A stretch of DNA of 64,000 nt from Blautia sp. MSJ-9 (GTDB lineage Bacteria; Bacillota; Clostridia; Lachnospirales; Lachnospiraceae), in contig NZ_JAHLQG010000006.1 in NCBI RefSeq assembly GCF_018919065.1, forward strand, positions 50,149-114,148, in the 5' to 3' direction. A program made the translations under genes and the position numbers. The first letter of the stretch is position 1, and every line of letters begins with the position of its first letter. Of the stretch, positions 9,355 through 18,639 are shown one piece after another. The notes beneath the pieces are model-generated. The model did no database searches, was not told the origin of the DNA, and saw nothing but the letters and a program-made list of their open reading frames with translations.

Positions 9355-10086
9355 ATGATAAGTTATTCAATGATAAGCCGCCCAGGCAGCAGGCAGTGTA
9401 ATGAGGATTCTGTAGAGATGTGTACGATGGAAGGAAACTATGTATTTACACTTGCAGACGGCCTTGGCGGTCATGGGGGCGGGGACGAAGCCTCGGCCTG
9501 TGTGACAGGAGAAGCAATTGATGTATTCCGGCGGGAGAGAGACAGCAGTGAGTATCTGTCTCATGCGTTTGAGAATGCACAGCAATGGCTTCTGCAGAAG
9601 AAAGCACAAAAAGGAAAGAAAGAAGAAATGAAGAGTACTATGGTAGTGCTCCAGATTACAGAAAAACAGATTCGCTGGGGACATATCGGAGATTCCAGGC
9701 TCTATTATTTCCACAAAGACCGGATGGTAAGCAGAACCCTGGATCACAGCGTACCGCAGATGCTTGCTCTGGGAGGCCAGATTAAAGAAGGAGAGATTCG
9801 GCATCATAAGGACAGAAACAAGGTCCTGCGAGTTCTTGGAACACCTTGGGAGGGCGAAGCTTATTCACTGGCAGACCCTATTGAGATAACAGGCGATCAG
9901 GCATTTATCCTCTGCTCCGACGGTTTCTGGGAACTGATCACAGAGAAAGAGATGGAGAAAACCCTGAAGCAGTCCTACAGTGTAGCACAATGGCTTGAGA
10001 AGATGGAGAAGATTGTGCAGAAGCATGGTGAGGGCAAAGATATGGATAATTATTCTGCAATTTGTGTTTATATTGATTCTAAGTAA
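9355..10086 (+). CDS. PP2C-family protein phosphatase (first copy)
   Basis: Predicted cytosolic Mn/Mg-dependent Ser/Thr phosphatase opposing the kinases of the island. The metal-binding motifs are complete: RQCNEDSV near the N-terminus, LADGLGGHGGGDEAS, GHIGDSRLY, CSDGFWE and DNYSAICV. At 243 residues it is a minimal catalytic domain like PrpC or Stp1, without a membrane segment. GGAAGG lies ahead of the ATG. A second, distinct PP2C lies at 14560. Confidence 0.93.
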   Translation: MISYSMISRPGSRQCNEDSVEMCTMEGNYVFTLADGLGGHGGGDEASACVTGEAIDVFRRERDSSEYLSHAFENAQQWLLQKKAQKGKKEEMKSTMVVLQITEKQIRWGHIGDSRLYYFHKDRMVSRTLDHSVPQMLALGGQIKEGEIRHHKDRNKVLRVLGTPWEGEAYSLADPIEITGDQAFILCSDGFWELITEKEMEKTLKQSYSVAQWLEKMEKIVQKHGEGKDMDNYSAICVYIDSK

Positions 10087-10237
10087 AATACTTACAGGAA
10101 TCAGACTATGGATGCTTATATTTATAAAGAATATAGAAATTGAACATAGAATATTTATCCGTTGAATAATCAAAATCTATGATTAAAAAATAATTTGAAT
10201 ATTCTTCAACAAAAAAGTTTGAGTGGGGAAGAGAAAC

Positions 10238-10834
10238 ATGGCAATTGTAAAGTGTGAAAACGGGCATTTTTTTGACAACAACAAATATACTTCCTGCCCG
10301 TATTGTGTGAAACTGGAAAACGAAAGAAACCGGTATGAAGAGCAGATGCGGGATCAGGTGACAATTATGATCCCAAAGAGGGATGATAGTGCAGAAACAT
10401 CAGAGTCTGTGACTGTCGGTCTGTATGAGCCACCCAAGGGTGATGACCAGAAAACCATCGGCGTTTTCGGCAGACAGTCAGGTAAAGATTTCGTGACAGG
10501 ATGGCTGGTGTGCACGAAGGGAAGGGAAAAAGGAAGAGACTACCGCATTTATAATGGAAACAACTGGATCGGAAGAGGCTACCAGATGGACATCTGTATC
10601 GTAGATGACCCTGCCATTTCAAGAGAAAGACATGCAGTGCTGGTCTATGATCACAGGTCCAACAAATTTTTCCTCTCACCTGGGTGTGGAACTATCACAA
10701 TGGTCAACCATGAGATGCTTGTAAAAGCAAAAGAAATAAAGAGCAGAGACAAGATCACACTTGGAGAGAGTGAATTTACATTTGTTCCGTTCTGCGTGGA
10801 GGGAGAAACATGGGAGAGAGAAGAAAAAGAATAG
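10238..10834 (+). CDS. FHA-domain protein with N-terminal zinc ribbon
   Basis: Predicted cytosolic phosphothreonine-binding adaptor. The N-terminus KCENGHFFDNNKYTSCPYC is a zinc ribbon; the FHA domain (c. 90-190) shows NWIGRG, then SRERHAVL. A repeated short motif DDQKTIG also occurs in the paralogue at 19676, and a threonine there could be the phosphosite (inference). The ATG at 10238 is preferred to a GTG five codons earlier because GGGGAAG lies just ahead of it. Its 3' end overlaps the vWA-FHA gene by 25 bases, so translation is probably coupled. Confidence 0.88.
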   Translation: MAIVKCENGHFFDNNKYTSCPYCVKLENERNRYEEQMRDQVTIMIPKRDDSAETSESVTVGLYEPPKGDDQKTIGVFGRQSGKDFVTGWLVCTKGREKGRDYRIYNGNNWIGRGYQMDICIVDDPAISRERHAVLVYDHRSNKFFLSPGCGTITMVNHEMLVKAKEIKSRDKITLGESEFTFVPFCVEGETWEREEKE

Positions 10835-12504
10835 GAAAAATAATAGGACTTCTGCTGACAGGAATGTGTCTGATGCTTCCATTTAATGTATATGCGCAGT
10901 CCTGTGAGATAGAGCAGATTTCCTTACATATGCCGGATGTAAGAGTGTATTACCGCAGTGACCAGCAGGAGCAGAATTATGAAGCATATCTGGGTGGGGA
11001 AGCTCTGAACTATGATAAATCCGCACAATTCAGCGAGCTGAATGAAGGTGTCGATTATTACATTCTTTTGGATATCTCAGCGTCCATTCCGGACAGTCAG
11101 TTTGCAAATATCAAAGATGGTATCATTAATTTTATCTCATCTGAAGGTGAAAAGGATAAATGTGTTCTTCTGACTTTTGGTGATGAATCAAATGTAGTGT
11201 TGAATGGTTCTGAGAATCCACAGGATGCAGCAGCTGTTGTCCAGGGATTGAAGAATGACGATATGGAAACTGTACTGTTTCAGACACTGGTCAAGACTGC
11301 AGACATGATCGATCAGGCGGCACAGACAGAGGAGAAACGCCGGGTAATCATTACGATCACAGATGGCGAAGATTGTGTGACAGGACAGGCGACTTCCAAT
11401 GAGGCAGTAAGCGAACTGAATCATAAGGGAATTCCGATGTATGCCATTGCAGTAGACGTTGGAAAAGAAGAATATATCAACAGTTTCGGAGAACTTGCCC
11501 GAAATACAGGTGGTACCCTGAGTATCTTTAATTCAGGAACTTGTCTGGATCTTATGAATCAGATCCGAAATACAGTCCAGGACAGTTACGTGGCATTCTT
11601 CCACAGTGATACCAATGTAGCAAGCAACACAAGAGAAGACCTGACTGTGAAATTTCTGGATCAGCAGGTAACTGATACAAAAGAGGTAATCCCTACAAGA
11701 TGGATTCCGGATACGGAAGCACCACAGGTAGTTCAGTGGGAAAAAGAGAGCGATAACGAACTGAAACTGACATTCTCTGAGAAAGTTCTGAATGCCGATA
11801 ACCTGGCAGATTATAAGGTAGAAAGAGACGGCGAAGCTGTTGCCGTAGACTCTGTTTTTTATTCAGAGAAAGAAACGCCTTATGCAGTTCTTACTTTCAA
11901 GGACAAACTGTATACAGGAAACTATCAGATTAATTTTTCCGGCATTACAGACTGCTCCATGGAGAAGAACGGTATCACAAAGCTGGACAGCTTTGATCTG
12001 GACGGAGCGAAAAAGGGCAAATCTACAACGTTCTGGATCATTCTGATCGCAGGAATTGCAGCAGTGGTAGTAGCTGGCGTGATTATTGTAGTTGTGGTGA
12101 CTTATAAGAAAGTCAAGAAGAACAAAGGCGTAATCTATGTGGATGGCAAAGCAACCCTGGCATCCAATGTGGATGTGAAGCAGCATGTTTCCGTGGTAAA
12201 TCTTCCGCAGAAAACAGTTACTTTCCTGATGAAAGATCAGATCAATGGAAAATGTGAGCTGAAGATTACGATCAATGGAAGTGCTATGGCAGGACGAAGC
12301 GATGACTGTGATATTTACTTCGATGATCCAAAGATGTCCAGACAGCATTTTGCACTGGAGACAGATGGAAATGATGTTTATATCACAGATCTGGAGAGCA
12401 GTAACGGAACATTAGTTAACGGAGTTCGCCTGAACAGGAGAAGAAAGCTTTTGCCGAATGATGAAATTACAGCAGGGAATATCCAGGCAAAAATTGTCTG
12501 GTAA
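10810..12504 (+). CDS. vWA domain-TM-FHA domain membrane protein
   Basis: A signal peptide or anchor (residues c. 10-28) leads to an extracellular vWA domain (c. 75-260) with the metal-site motif DISAS and TDGED. An Ig-like stretch (c. 300-385), one membrane segment (c. 397-422, very valine-rich) and a cytosolic FHA domain (c. 480-560: AGRSDDCDIYF, SRQHFAL, SSNGTLVNG) follow. The layout suggests an extracellular ligand-binding part tied to an inside phosphothreonine reader. It overlaps the preceding FHA gene. The IS607-like element starts directly after its stop codon and separates it from the following PP2C gene. Confidence 0.9.
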   Translation: MGERRKRIGKIIGLLLTGMCLMLPFNVYAQSCEIEQISLHMPDVRVYYRSDQQEQNYEAYLGGEALNYDKSAQFSELNEGVDYYILLDISASIPDSQFANIKDGIINFISSEGEKDKCVLLTFGDESNVVLNGSENPQDAAAVVQGLKNDDMETVLFQTLVKTADMIDQAAQTEEKRRVIITITDGEDCVTGQATSNEAVSELNHKGIPMYAIAVDVGKEEYINSFGELARNTGGTLSIFNSGTCLDLMNQIRNTVQDSYVAFFHSDTNVASNTREDLTVKFLDQQVTDTKEVIPTRWIPDTEAPQVVQWEKESDNELKLTFSEKVLNADNLADYKVERDGEAVAVDSVFYSEKETPYAVLTFKDKLYTGNYQINFSGITDCSMEKNGITKLDSFDLDGAKKGKSTTFWIILIAGIAAVVVAGVIIVVVVTYKKVKKNKGVIYVDGKATLASNVDVKQHVSVVNLPQKTVTFLMKDQINGKCELKITINGSAMAGRSDDCDIYFDDPKMSRQHFALETDGNDVYITDLESSNGTLVNGVRLNRRRKLLPNDEITAGNIQAKIVW

Positions 12505-12613
12505 CTATACATAGAAGGAAATTAACAGTTAAATATAAATTATAAAATCATATAAGTATATGTTGAGTTTTATAAGATATTAGAATAGGATATTATTGAA
12601 AGGAGTTGATACT

Positions 12614-13273
12614 TTGAGTAAATATTATTCTATACATGAATTTTCAAAAATTATAGGCGTATCTGCCCAGACATTACGAAATTGGGATGCCAATGGAAAA
12701 CTTCATCCGCATCATACTACAGTAAGTGGCTATAGATATTATTCTGATGAGCAACTCAACCAGGTAATAAATGTAAAGCCTAAAAACCGCATTACAATTG
12801 GATATTGTCGCGTTTCCAGCCATAAACAGAAAGATGATCTGGAACGACAGATTGATAATGTTAAGACATATCTTTTGGCAAAAGGACAGCCATTTGAGAT
12901 AATAAGTGATATCGGTTCCGGGATTAATTATAAGAAAAAAGGACTTCAGGAATTAATCAGGCGAATATCTCAAAATCAGGTTGAAAAGGTTGTTGTTTTA
13001 TATAAAGACCGGCTATTACGATTTGGTTTTGAGCTGATAGAATATATCACTTCACTTTATAATTGTGAGATTGAGATCATTGATAATACTGAAAAATCCG
13101 AACAGCAGGAACTTGTTGAAGATCTGGTTCAGATAATCACAGTATTCAGTTGTAAATTACAAGGAAAACGAGCGAATATAGCTAAGAAACTTATCCGTGA
13201 ACTGATACAGGAGGAAACAGATGGTAAAAGCCATAAAAGTAATGCTGATACCAAACAATGTACAGAAAACTAA
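12614..13273 (+). CDS. tnpA: IS607-family serine recombinase TnpA
   Basis: Transposase that cuts and joins DNA through an active-site serine. A MerR-like helix-turn-helix lies at the N-terminus (SIHEFSKIIGVSAQTLRNWD), followed by a resolvase domain with YCRVSSHKQKDDLERQ and VVLYKDRLLRFGFEL. The TTG at 12614 is preferred because AAAGGAG lies 7-8 bases ahead; an in-frame TTG at 12596 would overlap that site. This gives 219 residues, normal for IS607. Its end overlaps tnpB by 53 bases in another frame. Confidence 0.93.
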   Translation: MSKYYSIHEFSKIIGVSAQTLRNWDANGKLHPHHTTVSGYRYYSDEQLNQVINVKPKNRITIGYCRVSSHKQKDDLERQIDNVKTYLLAKGQPFEIISDIGSGINYKKKGLQELIRRISQNQVEKVVVLYKDRLLRFGFELIEYITSLYNCEIEIIDNTEKSEQQELVEDLVQIITVFSCKLQGKRANIAKKLIRELIQEETDGKSHKSNADTKQCTEN

Positions 13274-14384
13274 GATGTTTCAGTACGCAGGTGCTTCAAG
13301 ATTTGCTTATAACTGGGCTTTGGCCAGGGAAATAGAAAACTATGAAAAAGGCGGAAAATTCCTTTCAGATGCAGAACTCAGAAAAGAATTTACAAAGCTT
13401 AGACATTCTGATGAATATGCGTGGTTATTGAGTATTTCAAATAATGTAACCAAACAGGCGATCAAAGATGCCTGTACTGCGTATAAGAACTTTTTTAAGG
13501 GTTTGCAGAAATTCCCAAGATTCAAGTCAAAAAAGAGATCAATGCCGAAGTTCTATCAGGACAACGTTAAGATACGCTTCAGTAATACACACGTTAAATT
13601 TGAAGGCTTTTCTTCCAGCAGGAAAGCAAATAAACAAAAAATGAATTGGGTAAGACTTGCAGAACATGGACGTATTCCGACAAATGCTAAATATATGAAC
13701 CCGAGAATATCCTTTGACGGATTGAACTGGTGGATCAGCGTATGTGTAGAATTTCCTGACTGCAGGGAAACACTTAATGATGACGGAGTCGGCATAGACC
13801 TGGGAATCAAAGATCTGGCTGTCTGCTCTGATGGAACTAAGTATAAGAACATCAATAAGAGTCAGAAAATAAAGAAATTAGAAAAACAGAAACGCAGATT
13901 ACAGCGTAGTATCTCTCGTTCTTACGAGAAAAATAAGAAAGGGGAAAGTTACTGTAAAACAAATAATGTAATCAAAAAGGAAAAACTTTTATTAAAACGA
14001 AATCACAGATTAACAAACATCCGTAAAAATCATTTAAATCAGACCATATCGGAGATCATAAATCGAAAACCAAGATTTATATGTATTGAAGATCTGAATG
14101 TCAGCGGAATGATGAAAAACAGACATTTATCCAAAGCAGTTCAGGCACAGGGATTTTTTTGGTTTAGAAAACAGCTTGAATATAGGTGCAGCGATAAAGG
14201 GATTCAGCTTATTGTGGCTGATCGGTTTTATCCATCATCAAAGCTTTGCAGCTGTTGTGGAAACATCAAAAAAGATCTGAAGTTATCTGACAGAGTTTAT
14301 AGATGTGCGTGTGGGAATATGATTGACAGAGATTTCCAGGCATCTATAAATCTCAAGACTTATGGAGAAAAATTTGCAAGCTGA
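13221..14384 (+). CDS. tnpB: TnpB, RNA-guided nuclease of the IS607 element
   Basis: TnpB proteins are compact RuvC nucleases guided by an RNA made from the element's right end. The three RuvC acidic positions are visible: D in GIDLGIKDLAV, E in CIEDLNVSG and D in MIDRDFQASINL. A four-cysteine zinc finger (CSCCG...CACG) lies between the last two. The 387 residues look intact and near full length. Its start lies inside tnpA after GGAGG, so the pair is translationally coupled. Confidence 0.93.
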   Translation: MVKAIKVMLIPNNVQKTKMFQYAGASRFAYNWALAREIENYEKGGKFLSDAELRKEFTKLRHSDEYAWLLSISNNVTKQAIKDACTAYKNFFKGLQKFPRFKSKKRSMPKFYQDNVKIRFSNTHVKFEGFSSSRKANKQKMNWVRLAEHGRIPTNAKYMNPRISFDGLNWWISVCVEFPDCRETLNDDGVGIDLGIKDLAVCSDGTKYKNINKSQKIKKLEKQKRRLQRSISRSYEKNKKGESYCKTNNVIKKEKLLLKRNHRLTNIRKNHLNQTISEIINRKPRFICIEDLNVSGMMKNRHLSKAVQAQGFFWFRKQLEYRCSDKGIQLIVADRFYPSSKLCSCCGNIKKDLKLSDRVYRCACGNMIDRDFQASINLKTYGEKFAS

Positions 14385-14521
14385 CACTGAAACGTTAATG
14401 CAAATATGTACGGATACGTTAGTCCGGAATTTACGCCTATGGAGAGTACAAGAACTTGTGAGTAGATAGATATTTATATCTTCAAAAGCATACTCGTTGA
14501 AGTAGGAATGAAACATAGAAG
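14300..14521 (+). ncRNA. Probable omegaRNA (reRNA) region at the IS607 right end
   Basis: In TnpB systems the guide RNA scaffold overlaps the 3' end of tnpB and runs to the right end of the element. Here c. 135 non-coding bases follow the tnpB stop and end in CTCGTTGAAGTAGGAATGAAAC, a kind of tail often seen at such right ends. The guide would be the bases just beyond the element, starting near 14522. Start and processing sites cannot be read from the sequence. Confidence 0.5.
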
Positions 14522-14559
14522 TTTATAACTTTTTATAAGTTTTCAGTAACGGGAAGCGT

Positions 14560-15339
14560 ATGGAACTGGATAATCTATGGAAAATTGAAACATATACGAT
14601 GACAGATCAGGGAACAAGGGAATATCAGCAGGACGCAGCCAAAGCAGTCACGGATGGCAGATCTGCCATGGCAGTGCTCTGTGATGGAATGGGTGGTCTG
14701 AAACACGGAGAAATGGCTAGTGATCAGACTGTGCAGCATTTCCTGAGAGATCTGGAAGAGGCTTGGCCGATCCAGAACATTCCCGGGTTTCTGGAAGAAG
14801 AAGCCAGAAGGATGGATCGTCTGGTAAGTACTCTTACAGATGAACAACATCATAAGTTGGATGCAGGAACGACCATTGTGTCAGCAGTGATCTGCGAAGG
14901 CCTTCTGCACTGGATGTCTGTAGGTGACAGCAGACTGTATATTTTAAGAAATAAGCATCTTACACGTCTGACGAAAGACCACAACTATAAGACTATGCTG
15001 CGGGAGAATTTAAAAGCAGGAAAGGTTGATATAGATTTCTATAATTCAGAGATCAGCAGAGGAGAGGCGTTGACCAGTTATCTTGGTCTGGGAAATATCA
15101 TTCTGATAGATACGAATGAGATTCCATTCCAACTGCAGGACGGGGACATCCTTCTGTTGTGCAGTGATGGACTGTACAAGACGCTGACAGAGGAGCAGAT
15201 TGAGGCAGTCGTCACGGAAAGTGGAGGCAATATTTCTATTGCGGGAGAGAGACTACGAAAGACTGCAGGCAGATGGGGCAGAAATGGTCAGGATAATACG
15301 ACAGTGATCCTGCTGAAAATCAGTCAGGATTGTGGATAA
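14560..15339 (+). CDS. PP2C-family protein phosphatase (second copy)
   Basis: Predicted metal-dependent Ser/Thr phosphatase of 259 residues. Motifs seen: EYQQDAAK, LCDGMGGLKHGEMAS, SVGDSRLY, CSDGLYK and GQDNTTVILLKI, so the metal-binding aspartates are all present. It differs clearly from the PP2C at 9355 and is not a recent duplicate. The next gene, 15 bases on, encodes a pseudokinase. The IS607-like element upstream may have cut it off from the original promoter; no clear new promoter is visible. Confidence 0.93.
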   Translation: MELDNLWKIETYTMTDQGTREYQQDAAKAVTDGRSAMAVLCDGMGGLKHGEMASDQTVQHFLRDLEEAWPIQNIPGFLEEEARRMDRLVSTLTDEQHHKLDAGTTIVSAVICEGLLHWMSVGDSRLYILRNKHLTRLTKDHNYKTMLRENLKAGKVDIDFYNSEISRGEALTSYLGLGNIILIDTNEIPFQLQDGDILLLCSDGLYKTLTEEQIEAVVTESGGNISIAGERLRKTAGRWGRNGQDNTTVILLKISQDCG

Positions 15340-15354
15340 CAGGAGGAGAAAGAT

Positions 15355-16281
15355 ATGCCGAAATGCATGAAATGTATGGAGGAATATGAGCAGACAGATT
15401 TCTGCCCATATTGTGGTAGAAAACGAGATGTAGCCTCCGTTTATACAGACCAGATTCCGGAAGAGACCATTTTGAACCGGCGTTTTATTATCGGAGATGC
15501 AGTGCGAAAAGACAGGATTGGATTTCTTTATATTGCCTGGGATGCACTTCTGGAACAGAAAGTTTATATCAGAGAGTGGTTTCCTGTTAAAACAGCATGC
15601 AGAGCTCAGGGACAGATTCAGGTGAAGAGTGAGGTAAGTCAGGATCTATGGAAACGTCTGGAAGATGTATTCCTTTCACATATGGAGAAACTGCATAAAC
15701 GTCAGGATATTTCGCAACTCATTCCTGTGTATGCTTTCTTTCGGGAAAATAATACAGTATACAGTGTAATGGAATATGTAAATGGAATGACACTGCGTGA
15801 ACTTCTGAGCAGGCAGAATCCTCTTAGTCTGCCGGTGGCAGAGAACATTATGGCGAAACTGCAGGATGCAGTGTCTGGGCTTCATCAGAACAAGATTATT
15901 CACGGAAACATTACGCCGGATAACATTATCCTGTGTCAGAATGGAGAAGTGAAACTGCTGGATCCATCATGGTCTGGTGACGCATTGGATGATATAAAGA
16001 ATACTGTTTTCTGGAGTAGATATGTACCTGCTTCTTACAGAAAAGTACCGTTACAGAAGAGTACTGAAACAGATAAATACAGTATGGCAGCCGTTTTTTA
16101 CAGGATGCTGACGGGAGAAGAACCCTATGGTGTTCTGAATGAAAATATGAAACGGAAGTTACCGCCTGTATCGGAGTTGGGCATTACAGTTCCGAAACAG
16201 ACGGAGAAGCAGATCATGAAGGATCTGGGAGAGAATGAGAAAGAGGAAAAAGGATTCTTAAGCTTTTTTCATAGAAAATAA
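15355..16281 (+). CDS. Zinc-ribbon pseudokinase (degenerate Ser/Thr kinase)
   Basis: The fold is that of the island's kinases: a zinc ribbon (C4, C7, C17, C20) and a kinase-like domain (c. 40-285). Key residues are lost. The glycine loop reads RKDRIG where its paralogues have GEGGFG, the ATP-binding lysine is R73, the HRD aspartate is N185 (IIHGNITPDN), and DFG is DPS (D203). The metal-binding asparagine N190 remains. There is no membrane segment. It likely acts as a scaffold or allosteric partner (inference). It lies between a PP2C gene and the FHA-ABC gene, with AGGAGG ahead of its start. Confidence 0.85.
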   Translation: MPKCMKCMEEYEQTDFCPYCGRKRDVASVYTDQIPEETILNRRFIIGDAVRKDRIGFLYIAWDALLEQKVYIREWFPVKTACRAQGQIQVKSEVSQDLWKRLEDVFLSHMEKLHKRQDISQLIPVYAFFRENNTVYSVMEYVNGMTLRELLSRQNPLSLPVAENIMAKLQDAVSGLHQNKIIHGNITPDNIILCQNGEVKLLDPSWSGDALDDIKNTVFWSRYVPASYRKVPLQKSTETDKYSMAAVFYRMLTGEEPYGVLNENMKRKLPPVSELGITVPKQTEKQIMKDLGENEKEEKGFLSFFHRK

Positions 16282-16296
16282 ATGAGGGGAAAAGGT

Positions 16297-18597
16297 ATGA
16301 GAGAAAGCGTTTTTATTTCTGTCATTGATCCGGAAGGCAGAATAAATAAAAGTGAGATTCCAGTTCAGAATACCCGGACGATCAGTCTTGGAAGGGAAAT
16401 GGGTACAAATACTGTGCAGCTTCCTTTCCGGTTTGTATCAGGGAGACATGGAGAGATCACTTTTGAAGGAAATAAAATTTATTACAGAGATCTCAACAGC
16501 AGCAACGGGACGATTGTAGAGTCAGGCGGATTAAGAGGATTTCTCCACCAGACTGCCAGACGGGTGGAAATTCAGGATGGTGCGCTGCTGAGAATATCTG
16601 CAGGATTAGAAAATGATTCCATCACGGTTTTGTTTGATACAAAACAGGGCGAGGAAACGTGGAAGCGAATTCCTATCGGAAAAGCTCCGTTAACGATCGG
16701 ACGAAGCAGCAAAAACGATGTGGTATTAAAAAGCAGTAATGTATCCAGACAGCATGCCATCATACAGGAAGAGGATGGAAAATGCGTGATACATAATCTA
16801 AAGAGCACAAACGGCCTTCTGGTGAATGGGCGTGGTGTACAGGATTCGGCTGTTTTGAAGAATCAGGATGAGATACAGATTCTGGATTATCGAATGATTT
16901 TTGCGGAGAAGTTTTTGCTGTTTAAGACAGTGGCAAAGGGCGTGGCGCTTGAGACACGAAATCTCCACAAGAGGGTTGGCAAACAGAAGAAAGTCATCTT
17001 AAATCATGTGAACTGCCAGATTGAGAGTAATGAATTTGTAGCGATCATCGGTGGTTCCGGTGCAGGCAAAACAACGCTGATGAATGCAATGAGCGGATTT
17101 GATAAGGATGTTCAGGGAGCGGTATTTCTCAATGGAATTAATCTGAGAGAGAATTTCCAGCATCTGAAAAGCATCATTGGCTATGTGCCGCAGCAGGATA
17201 TTATTTACGAGAATCTGACTCTGCGGAAAATGCTCTATTATACAGCAAAATTAAAGATGTCTGCAGACACCACCAAAGATGAGATTGATGCAAAGATCGA
17301 AGAAGTTCTGGATATGGTGGAACTAAAAGAGCATGAGAACACTTATATCCGAAAAATGTCCGGCGGGCAGAAGAAGCGTGCAAGTATTGCCGTAGAACTT
17401 CTGGCAGATCCGAAACTGTTTTTCCTGGATGAACCTACATCAGGACTGGATCCTGGAACAGAGAAGAACCTGATGACCATTCTGAGTAAACTGTCAAAGA
17501 CAAAGGACAAGACGATTATTATGGTTACGCATACGACCCAGAGTCTGGATATGTGTGATAAGATCATATTCATGGGACCGGGCGGGCGTTTGTGTTTCGT
17601 GGGAACCGCACAGCAGGCGCTGATGTTTTTCCAGACAGACAGTCTGGTCAATGTTTATAATATTATTGCGAAGGATCCGCAGTTCTGGGAAGAACAGTAT
17701 GAACACTGCGTAGGCTCCGACAATCTCCCGGAACCGGAGAAAGAAAGAAAATCCGAGTTAAAAGAGAGAAAGACTTCGTGGATGCGGCAGCTTTTGTATC
17801 TGAGTCTCAGATATGCAGAACTGATCAAGAATGATCTGCCAAAGTTGTTCCTGACATTTCTGCAGCCGATATTAATTGGATTTTTGCTATATATTGTTTC
17901 GGAAGATGACATCTTTGATATTTATGAATCTACGAAATCTATGATGTTTGCGCTAAGCTGTTCGGCAATCTGGATGGGATTATTTAACTCAATTCAGGAA
18001 ATCTGCAAAGAGCGAGTCATTATAAAGAGAGAATATATGGCAAACCTGAAGCTTCCGGTTTACATTCTTTCGAAGTTTATTATTCAGGCATTACTTGGAC
18101 TGATCCAGAGTATTTTGCTGACGGCAGTATTTCTTATAACTGTAGGAAAATCTCATTCTGGAATCTTTTTCGATTCTTTTTACCTGGAAGTATTTTTTAC
18201 AGTCTGGCTGACAGTGCTGGCTTCTATGGCAATGGGATTTATCGTCTCATCTCTTGTGAAGACAGGAGACAAAGCGATGGCAGTGGCACCATTTATCCTG
18301 ATCGTACAGCTTCTGTTTTCAGGAATTCTGTTTAATTTAGAGGGAACTGGGGAATGGATTTCTTACCTTACTGTAAGCAGATGGTCTGTGGAATCGCTGG
18401 GAAGTATTGTGGATCTGAATGGAATGCAGCTTCGTATGCAGGAGCAGTTTCCGACACTGGAACATGCGGCAGAAGATTTCTTTGAATGTACGAAAGGACA
18501 TTTGATGCAGTCATGGGGAATTCTGGCAGGTATGATGCTGATCTTCACTGTTGTCAGTGTTTTACTGCTTCGTAATGTGGCGAAGGACAGCAGATAA
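16297..18597 (+). CDS. FHA-FHA-ABC transporter fusion (ABCG-type half transporter)
   Basis: Two FHA domains (c. 20-75 with RHGEI and NSSNGT; c. 115-185 with TIGRSSKNDVV and SRQHAII) precede an ATP-binding domain with Walker A GGSGAGKTT (c. 252-260), signature MSGGQKKR and Walker B LFFLDEPTSGLDP. An ABC-2-type membrane domain with about six segments ends the protein (c. 515-766). Mycobacterial Rv1747 has the same order and is controlled by kinase phosphorylation of threonines. The cargo is unknown. The ATG at 16297 is preferred over 16282 because GAGGGG lies just before it. Confidence 0.92.
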   Translation: MRESVFISVIDPEGRINKSEIPVQNTRTISLGREMGTNTVQLPFRFVSGRHGEITFEGNKIYYRDLNSSNGTIVESGGLRGFLHQTARRVEIQDGALLRISAGLENDSITVLFDTKQGEETWKRIPIGKAPLTIGRSSKNDVVLKSSNVSRQHAIIQEEDGKCVIHNLKSTNGLLVNGRGVQDSAVLKNQDEIQILDYRMIFAEKFLLFKTVAKGVALETRNLHKRVGKQKKVILNHVNCQIESNEFVAIIGGSGAGKTTLMNAMSGFDKDVQGAVFLNGINLRENFQHLKSIIGYVPQQDIIYENLTLRKMLYYTAKLKMSADTTKDEIDAKIEEVLDMVELKEHENTYIRKMSGGQKKRASIAVELLADPKLFFLDEPTSGLDPGTEKNLMTILSKLSKTKDKTIIMVTHTTQSLDMCDKIIFMGPGGRLCFVGTAQQALMFFQTDSLVNVYNIIAKDPQFWEEQYEHCVGSDNLPEPEKERKSELKERKTSWMRQLLYLSLRYAELIKNDLPKLFLTFLQPILIGFLLYIVSEDDIFDIYESTKSMMFALSCSAIWMGLFNSIQEICKERVIIKREYMANLKLPVYILSKFIIQALLGLIQSILLTAVFLITVGKSHSGIFFDSFYLEVFFTVWLTVLASMAMGFIVSSLVKTGDKAMAVAPFILIVQLLFSGILFNLEGTGEWISYLTVSRWSVESLGSIVDLNGMQLRMQEQFPTLEHAAEDFFECTKGHLMQSWGILAGMMLIFTVVSVLLLRNVAKDSR

Positions 18598-18639
18598 AAG
18601 AGATTATAAAAACAAAGGGAAATAAGGAGGAGAGAGCAA

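Larger units (their letters stand above)
12509..14521 (+). mobile_element. IS607-type insertion element inside the signalling island
   Basis: A serine recombinase gene and an overlapping tnpB gene form the standard IS607 pair. The 9-base word ACATAGAAG occurs at 12509-12517 and again at 14513-14521, just outside the coding pair on either side; it may mark the crossover sites, but the exact ends are inferred. The element lies between the vWA-FHA gene and a PP2C gene without breaking either. Its genes are richer in A and T than the neighbours, which fits acquisition. Confidence 0.85.
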
